64,000 nt of DNA, taken from Crotalaria pallida (taxonomy: Eukaryota > Streptophyta > Magnoliopsida > Fabales > Fabaceae). The DNA lies in NCBI GenBank assembly GCA_037953625.1, contig CM075651.1, positions 131,716,501 to 131,780,500 on the forward strand, given 5' to 3'. How positions within the stretch are numbered: position 1 is the first letter of the stretch; each line of letters begins with the position of its first letter. The notes under the pieces are model-generated. The model searched no databases and was not told where the DNA came from. It worked only from the letters and a program-made list of their open reading frames with translations. The position numbers and the translations under genes are program-made. Below are positions 57,291-64,000 of the stretch, piece after piece.

Positions 57291-57805
57291 GGCTTAATTA
57301 TGTCAGAAGTCCTGAAGTTTGGGATACTTTTACCAGATACCCTTATACTTTTTTTTTTCAATGTTTGACTCCCCGAAGTTACTTCTGGGTTTGTCATATG
57401 CCCCTACTACCGATTCTGACCAATTTTGTTGACATGTAACATCGGAATCCTGATGAGGTTAACCACCTGGTGCCCTGTGGGCGAAGATCCTTTTTTTTTT
57501 TTAAATTAAAAAAATAAAAAACTTAATATTTTTATATTTTTAGTTAAATAAAAAAAGAAAAAAAAAAGAATTGAAGAGAGAGGTCGTCTTCGACCGTGTG
57601 ACATCACGCGGCACCACATGACCAACCTCATGCGTCTGACTAAAATTCTGATGTTACATGTCATCAAAATTGCTCAGAATCGATAGCAGGGATATATGAC
57701 AAACCCAGAAGTAACTTCGAGGAGTCAGACATTGAAAAAAAATAAAGTATAAGGGTATCTGACAAAAGTACCCCAAACTTCAGGGACTTGTGACATAATT
57801 AAGCC
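57291..57805. mobile_element. Mutator-type MITE, 515 bp, perfect 9-bp target duplication
   Basis: TTAGTTATT flanks both sides (57282-57290 and 57806-57814). The ends start GGCTTAATTATGTCA and pair for about 170 bp, including CCTGAAGTTTGGGATACTTT. Same family as 29037-29516. It sits 43 bp after the methyltransferase stop codon, so it may lie in the 3' untranslated region. Confidence 0.88.
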
Positions 57806-57814
57806 TTAGTTATT

Positions 57815-58604
57815 TATTACATGTCACATTCCACTTTTCTGAAGAATATCAATTCTTCATGGTTGAAAGTTCATACTTCTTTCTGAGTGAAGTTGAGTGT
57901 AACTGCTTCACATATCCTTTGCCATTTGGGCTTATCATTATTGTTATAACCCTTCTGCCAGGAAATTCTAGCATAAAAGCAGGAACGGGCACTTTGAAAG
58001 GAAGACAAGCATGCATCTTCACGCTTCAAAGTTCAAACCCGTGTTGGCAACTCTTTTTACTGTAGTTGATCTTAGATCTAGTAATGTTTAAGCCAAAGTT
58101 AACAAACAAACTCTTTGCAAAAATATGTGGTGATGTTTTCTCAGTGTTTGTGAGATCTAAAGACAACGACATTTCTATAATTTTCGATTTGAATGATTCC
58201 TGGAGTTGTATGTTGATTGAATAAGTTATAATGCAGTGTTACACTTTTTATTTTTCACACAAGTTTCTATATCAATTGAACCATTAAATCCTGAGTCATA
58301 AAGCAAAAGTCTGAAGTATTCCTAGTTTGGAATATCTCTAGGAGAACTCCACTTGATCAGCCGTCTAAAATTGACACAACGAACATCGACTAGACAGGAA
58401 ACCACGAAAGAGTAAGCGATCTGGACGATGTTAACTTAGACGGTGTGAATTTATGGTAGACAGTATACTAAGACCACACATAACATTATTCATAATTCAA
58501 CATACAGAAAACAACATGTGCACAATAACAAACTTAGAACAATAATACCATTAAATGGCAGTCTTTTAAATTTTTGGCCTTTAAATTTTCAAAAGAATTC
58601 CCCC
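57815..58604. other. Intergenic, nothing recognised
   Basis: Possibly includes the far 3' part of the methyltransferase transcript (57815-58060). No supported gene. Confidence 0.35.
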
Positions 58605-58700
58605 TTTTTGGTGTACATCAAGGGTATCCTTTAGCTGACAGGCTAATAATTCTCTCTGAAACATAGATCTCATCAAAATAGGTTGTCTTTACCAACAAAT
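58605..58700 (-). repeat. Dispersed repeat, 'gactaatcctctccgaagcg' family, copy 3 (diverged)
   Basis: TTTTTGGTGTACATCAAGGG, TATCCTTTAGCTGACAGGCT and ATTCTCTCTGAAACATAGAT align with the copy at 49500-49622. Confidence 0.5.
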
Positions 58701-59024
58701 TATTTTTCTTACACACGACGATGAATCACTCTGGTAATTAGGATGCCATTATTTTATAATTTTAATGCTACATATTTATATATTGCCTCCATGGTTAAAA
58801 ATTTATGGATCCGTCACTAGTGGCGAGGTGGTAGTAGTGTGGCGGCGGTGGTGATGGTGGTAGTGATATTAATGTATAATGACATGATCAGCTCCCCTCA
58901 TAAGATAGAAAATATATTAGGTGAACAAGCTACGAAAGATCAATTGGATAAAAATATCCTATCATGTTGGTTCATCAAACACCGGATTGAACCTGTTCTC
59001 TCTTATCCTACCTACCAAACAAGC

Positions 59025-59625
59025 CATTAAAATTATATTGGAATGTTAATTTGACTTATTTATCATCACTTTTAAGACCAAGAATCTAATGTAAATATCC
59101 TATTTTGACTTGTCAATTTTTTAAATTATAAAAAATATCTATAATAAAATACGAAATCAATAAAAGTTAAATTTTTTTTTAAAAAATTAATAACATTCTT
59201 TAATACAAAATTCCCAAAAAAGGTCGATATTGATTTTAATAATTTCTTTCCTTTTAAATTTAATTTTCAAGAAATCATGAGTTTCCTCCAATCACAACTA
59301 ACCAATTCCATCATTAACCTAACGAGACATTAAAATTATACGGGAATGTTACTTTGATGGCCTATTTATCAGCACATTTAAGACCAAAAACCTGATGTGA
59401 ATATCCTATTTTGACTCGTCATTTTATGTAAATATAAAAAATATCTACAATAAAATACGGAATCAATAAAAGTAAAAATAATAAAAAAAAATTAATAACA
59501 TGCTTTAATGAAAAATTCTCAAAAAAGGTAGACATTGATTTTAATAATTTCTTTCCCTTTTAAATTTATTTTTCAAGAAATCATGTGTTTCATCCGATCA
59601 CAATTCACCATTTCTATTATTAACC
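59025..59625. repeat. Tandem duplication, two ~300-bp copies
   Basis: Copy 1 (59025-59315) and copy 2 (59330-59625) share AAGACCAAGAATCT/AAGACCAAAAACCT, AATATCCTATTTTGACT, ATTGATTTTAATAATTTCTT and TTTTCAAGAAATCATG. Identity is roughly 85-90% by eye. No coding capacity. Confidence 0.8.
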
Positions 59626-60327
59626 AATAGAAATAAACTAGCTACTCTTTTATATATTTATGACCGTGACACCTGAAATCAATTGTTGTGCATAAGATAT
59701 AAGGTTCATTATTAATATTGAGGATGTTGGCCAAATTAATATGCACCAATATGTATCAAAAGGAAATCTCTCTCCCTCCCTCCATCCCTCTCTCTCTCTC
59801 TCCTCCTTCCATCATCTCAATTGTGAGTTGAAATACTCTAATTAAGCCTAGGCTTTTTATATTGAGTTTTCATGCAACATTGAATTTGGGAATGGTCATT
59901 AGTGAACTCTATACCATTCTAAATATATTATTATCTATGTCAAACAAACAAGAACACACCCCTGTAATTTAGTTGTTATTATTTTGATTTGCTTTTGTAA
60001 TTAAATTCTTTGTGATTACGAATTTTTTTCATTATTTATTCATCTTGGTTTAGTGTGTTGTTCATTATTGTTTTGTTTGATTATTCTTCAAAGATGCATA
60101 TTTAATTAATTTGGTTTTGATATTTTTGTTAGGTTTGATCGAATTATTGATATGTTTTAGGTTAAAAGATGGTCCCAAATCACCAACTTAATGAATGATA
60201 GGGTCGAGAAGTAATGCAAAGAAAGATGACATAACCAAATCAATTTCTGTGTGCCAGAGGCCACTAGCTATGCTTTTGGTACAAATAATAAGGGTTAGGA
60301 GAAAGGAAAAGATTAGAGATGAGAATA
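59626..60327. other. Intergenic, nothing recognised
   Basis: Includes a pyrimidine-rich (TCTC)n stretch near 59765-59812. No supported gene. Confidence 0.4.
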
Positions 60328-60900
60328 GCAATAAGAGCAGCAATGAACTAACTGACCCATATGCTGACTAGTATGCAGGGATCCATGAGCAGTACAAGTA
60401 TATCAAAATAATGCTAGAACTAAGATTAACAATGGCTCCGGTGCTTTCAACATGATACATTTCCTTTGAAATTTGTTCAAACGCGATACACTTCCTTTGA
60501 AATTTGTTCAAACGAATCACATGGAAGGGAAGACTGGTGCAAGAACTCCTTCCTCATAATACCCCCACTTGCATGGTATTTCTCTAGTCTTGATTATGAG
60601 AAAAGATAATCATGATAAATAAGAGAAATACCTTGCAAGAGGTATTTCTCTTGTCTTGATTATGAGAAAAGATAGTCACGATAAACAATTGAAATACCTT
60701 GCAAGTGGGACATTATCAGGAAAGAGTCCTTGTGCCAGTTCTCCTTTCCATGTGATTTTTTGAACAAATTCCAAAGGAAGTTTATCGTATTGAAAGCACT
60801 GGAGCCATCGTTAATCTTAGATCTAGCATTATTATGGTTTACTTGTATTGTTCTTGGCTTCCAACAGATGAGTTAGTTAATTCATTGCTAGTCTTATTGC
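60328..60900. repeat. Long inverted repeat, two ~285-bp arms with almost no loop
   Basis: The left arm starts GCAATAAGAGCAGCAATGAA. The right arm, read in complement, starts GCAATAAGACTAGCAATGAA. The arms stay alignable through AATAATGCTAG, AAGATTAACAATGGCTCC, TTCCTTTGAAATTTGTTCAA, AATCACATGGAA and CTTGCATGGTATTTC to the centre at about 60627 (GGTATTTCTC). By eye the arms are around 85% identical. The left arm has a 31-bp internal duplication (TTCCTTTGAAATTTGTTCAA twice). A transcript would fold into one hairpin of nearly 290 bp. It could be a MITE, an inverted duplication feeding siRNA, or an early-stage MIRNA-like locus. Confidence 0.85.
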
Positions 60901-61355
60901 TGTTATTTTGTTTTGGTTTTGTCTTGTTTTTCTTCGTTTGTCCCTCTTTGGTAGCTAATTTAGGGTACAATCTAGTCAAAGAAACCAACCAAACAAATTA
61001 TTTGTCTATCTATCCTTGGTCTCCTTCAAGCTAAATGCACTAATATAGTTAATTATTGTGGAGAAAAAGAAGTTATCAACTTTTCCTGCACAATTCATTT
61101 TGTTTAATTTTTGAAGTTCCACATCGAAACATGTTTACATAAACTAAGAGTGTATAAAGGTCGCTTGCTGATATTTAGGTGAATTGGTTGAAGGGCTTGA
61201 TGCATGTCCATTTCTAATGAGTCCAAATTTGCTTTGAACTACACCATCCACATTATTTTCCCACTTGGTGCCACCTCATGTAGCTGTTACCAAAACCAAA
61301 AAATTTGAAATTTTAAGGATCAAGAAAGGTTAAAAAAAAAAGATAAGGACTCACC
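60901..61355. other. Intergenic, nothing recognised
   Basis: No supported gene. The sequence just right of the hairpin (TTGTTTTGGTTTTGTCTTG) only weakly continues the inverted symmetry. Confidence 0.35.
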
Positions 61356-61359
61356 ATTA

Positions 61360-61640
61360 TCTAAACCCATTATTTGTATTTATTGTGGTCATTTAGGACA
61401 TATCTCGCATTTGTGTTATAATAGAAAGAATTTTAATATGAGAAGTAAAAATCAATGGGTCCCTAAAAGTAATAAGAAACCTAAGACTAACCCTCAAGAA
61501 CCCAAGATAAAATGGGTACTAAAAGGTTCTCCCAGTGTTTCAAATTAGCAGAACATTATTCAAAAGGATGAATCAAGTGAAAGTACAGGAAGTACATGGC
61601 TTGATCAAAGATGCCTTCAGCCAAAGCTTCATACATGCAT
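61360..61640 (+). pseudogene. Ty1-copia gag fragment with zinc knuckle
   Basis: The translation at 61366-61434 gives a CX2CX4HX4C knuckle (CIYCGHLGHISHLC), then a basic stretch (NQWVPKSNKKPKTNPQEPKI) and a stop. A STGSTWLD-like trace near 61595 suggests the position of the protease region. No LTRs or pol are nearby. This is an isolated, decayed copia piece, unrelated in sequence to the 20353 element's gag. Confidence 0.6.
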
Positions 61641-62297
61641 AAAGGTAAAATCATAAGGTTTAGGACCTTAAGAGAGAAGCAACGGGTAAGGACAAATATA
61701 CCCTTGATCAACAAGCATAAGGTAACAAGTCATCATTCCTCTTTTAATAACAATAATGCCTGTATGAGGTTGGCATACACGAGGTATACACACACTCCTT
61801 AATTGAATTAAATCATGTGTGCCTTGCATTCCTTGAAAATCATATTTGGCACATGATAATTATTTATTTGTATGTTATATTCTTGTGCATTCATGTTACA
61901 TATATTGAGTTGTATCATGTGTGTTCAATTTTTTTATAAAAAAAAAAATAATAATAATTTATTTATCACATGATTATAATACTCTTTATGTGTTGATGTC
62001 ATATCTTGGTGCATTAGATGTATATTGATCTTAAGGGCTTGCATGTGTATGCATTAGCATGCTTGATATGTTTTGAATATCTTAAGATGACTTCAAATCT
62101 AAAGATTCATATACTCGGTATTGGAATTTTTGAAGTATAAAACTTTGAACCGCAAGCTCAAAGAATAAAAGTTTGTTATACTTGGACAAACATTCATGGT
62201 ATACACAAAGTTTTGCAAACACTAAGCAACTATTTCATGAATGTTTAGATTTTATAATTGATTTACTCATATCTCAATATAGTTTTCTAGTTTTCAA

Positions 62298-62340
<43 letters not shown>

Positions 62341-62816
62341 ATATATTATATTATAAGAACCTTTTCAAACTAATATGTGCATACATATTATATATGCATG
62401 CATGTGTATATATTAATGTATATGAGTAAATAACATGATGCAAATATAAAGAATTGTCTAATCAATATATTATAAAATAGGTGAAGTATGAGGGCATTTT
62501 TGTTTTCCCTCCTTAATCCCCATTATTTTCCCTCCTAATTTCTCACTTTCTCTCCTAAGTTCTCTTTTAATCTCAGTCATTCAATTGTAAATGCAATAAT
62601 CAATCATAACCGTCCATATCCATTGGTAGATTAAGTCTTTTCATTTTCTTTCATTCATTCATTTTTTGACTGTTATGGTGTGAAAGACATATTACCAACA
62701 TCAATTAGTAGTTAGTGGTAGTAGTAAATTAGTAGAATCACGATCAGGAAAAGGCAACAAAAAGAAATTAGAGACTCGGGCAAAAAGAAAGCATCTGGAT
62801 TTGGAAGCATTGTTTT
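61641..62816. other. Intergenic with (TA)n, nothing else recognised
   Basis: AT-rich. Contains (TA)18 at about 62301-62336 and a pyrimidine-rich block at 62500-62560. A weak possible exon near 62750-62830 (basic residues) is unsupported. Confidence 0.35.
62301..62336. repeat. (TA)n microsatellite
   Basis: About 18 TA units, followed by the imperfect TGTGTATATATTATAT. Confidence 0.95.
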
Positions 62817-63075
62817 CACCTCTTCTGTTGCAGGTGTGAAACAGGTATGAGCGTATGAGCAGTTTTTAAATTTTAGTTTTTTTTTTAATTTTTAATTTTT
62901 GTTTAGAATAGGTTTTTTAATTTTTGTACAAGTATGCTTTTTTTAATAGCATAGTTTTCATCTCTTTTGTTGCAGGTGTGAAACAGGTATGAGTGTATGA
63001 GATTTTTTTAATTTTAGTTTTTTTTTAATTTTTAATTTTTGTTTAGAATAGGTTTACTATTAGTTTTTGTACAGG
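62817..63075 (+). repeat. Tandem duplication of ~140 bp carrying an 11-nt exon-like core
   Basis: Both copies contain TGTTGCAG|GTGTGAAACAG|GTATGAG (about 62828 and 62968), a perfect acceptor, an 11-base core and a donor, followed by T-rich sequence and TTTAGAATAGGTTT. This looks like a duplicated intron-exon-intron cassette. Reality as a micro-exon is untested. Confidence 0.55.
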
Positions 63076-63545
63076 TATGTTTTTTTAAAGAGATTTTTAT
63101 TTAAATTTTTGTTTTTGAGATTTTTTTTACTCGAATTTTGTTTTGGGATTCTAGGGTTTGAAGAATCCCCTTTCCTTCTTCTCCGTTTAATTTTCATTTT
63201 TGTAGGATTGTTTTTTTAATCTCTCTGATCTGTAATATTGTTTTATATTACTTAAACCTGGGAGACATATATTACTTGCTTCAGGTTCATGGGAAATTGG
63301 TGATGTTCAAATTCCAAGAAAGTTTTGTATTTACCATTTCTGATTTTTTTCTCTTGGATATTTGTTCTATATTTTCGCTGTTCTTTGGTTTCCATTTGTT
63401 ATATTATTTTCTTCATTTCATTATTGCTTTATTTATATAAGAGTTGTGGTTTTTTTTTTAGAATGATATTTTTATTATATTTTTTCAATTTTTTCATTAG
63501 TAGGATTGGACAAAACGTGTCTAAAATTATTGTTAATCTGTAATT

Positions 63546-63725
63546 GATGTTGTTGAGATTGGTGAAAGACAGAGGAAAATTGGTGAGGTTCTCAGGGTCA
63601 AACCCTTGGCTGCATTAGCCATGATTGATGAAGGGGAACTTGATCGGAAAATAGTTGCGATTTTATTAAATGATCCAAAGGCATCACTTGTGAATGATGT
63701 TGCTGATGTCGAGAAGCATGTTCAT
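63546..63725 (+). pseudogene. Fragment of plastid-type soluble inorganic pyrophosphatase gene
   Basis: The frame reads DVVEIGERQRKIGEVLRVKP, then LAALAMIDEGELD, RKIVAILLNDPKASLVNDV and ADVEKH before losing similarity in a (GTT)n run. This is the central region of family I pyrophosphatases of the chloroplast PPA6 type, which hydrolyse PPi to phosphate and carry catalytic Asp clusters. Relatives have W after GELD and LDD where this has LND, so substitutions touch a normally invariant region. No acceptor AG sits at the expected exon start, and neither the preceding nor the following exon is visible. Most likely a pseudogene fragment; a diverged live gene running off the window is possible. Confidence 0.7.
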
Positions 63726-64000
63726 AGTTGTTGTTGTTGTTACTCGAAAGAAAGATTATCTAAGTTGCATTTTCATAGTTGCTTTCTTTATCTAAGTCTA
63801 CTAAATTGTAGTTATTAGAAAGAAAGGTTACTTAGTTGTTGTAGGTCTTTCTCTTTCCATTTTGTGCACAATTTGTCTTCTCTGTTTTTAATTTGTCACT
63901 TTTTCAGAGGATGGTGATTGGTGATATAAAGCTTTCATGGTGATGATGTTGTAAAAATAATAATATTTTATTATTTTAAAAATATTTATTTTAAATTGAA
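63726..64000. other. Right edge, nothing recognised
   Basis: (GTT)n followed by AT-rich sequence. Expected downstream pyrophosphatase exons are not seen here. Confidence 0.4.

Noticed and set aside
57282..57814. Extra coding exon after the methyltransferase
   Set aside because: The segment is a MITE with a perfect 9-bp duplication; the protein already ends naturally at 57247.
1..64000. A novel multi-gene defence or metabolic cluster
   Set aside because: Only three intact genes of known, unrelated families are present, and their spacing and orientations give no sign of a functional cluster.

Overview
The window is nuclear DNA from a flowering plant, most likely a eudicot and probably a legume. 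The call rests on GT-AG spliced genes encoding plant-type proteins, AT-rich intergenic sequence, LTR retrotransposons primed by initiator tRNA-Met, and a dense set of small inverted-repeat elements. The family assignment is inference from repeat style, not proof.

Three genes can be read end to end with intact frames and consensus splice sites. They are a PHO1-type phosphate exporter (+, 30488-36397, 13 exons, 749 aa), a Multiple-myeloma-tumor-associated-protein-2-like (MMtag) nuclear protein (-, 42729-38658, 4 exons, 237 aa), and an EEF1A lysine methyltransferase 4-like SAM methyltransferase (+, 54257-57247, 8 exons, 227 aa). The first two converge on a repeat-rich 2.3 kb spacer. Nothing suggests that the three act in one pathway.

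Layout: 1-2913 is a partial gypsy-type LTR (minus). 4662-7687 is a 3.0 kb solo LTR with a perfect 5-bp target duplication and an internal tandem array. 8-10 kb holds inverted-repeat elements. 10.5-16.8 kb is a hierarchical tandem duplication of non-coding sequence ending near a (TTA)n microsatellite and one Arg/Ser-rich exon-like stretch. 18.7-19.5 kb is a LINE relic. 20353-25165 is a Ty1-copia element with both LTRs, a TTGAT duplication, nonsense codons and a damaged RT active site. 25.5-26.9 kb is another LINE relic. 27517-28354 is an 838-bp Pack-MULE-like element with a perfect 9-bp duplication. 31089-32478 is a young internally deleted LTR element inside PHO1 intron 1. 42.9-51.3 kb carries many small elements, including a tRNA-type SINE. 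57.3-64 kb is intergenic, with a 570-bp long inverted repeat, a copia gag relic, and a fragment of a plastid-type soluble inorganic pyrophosphatase gene at the right end.

The most informative material is the set of insertions whose boundaries can be read to the base from target-site duplications, the long hairpin at 60.3-60.9 kb, the Pack-MULE, and the layered tandem duplications. I did not find a convincing wholly new system.
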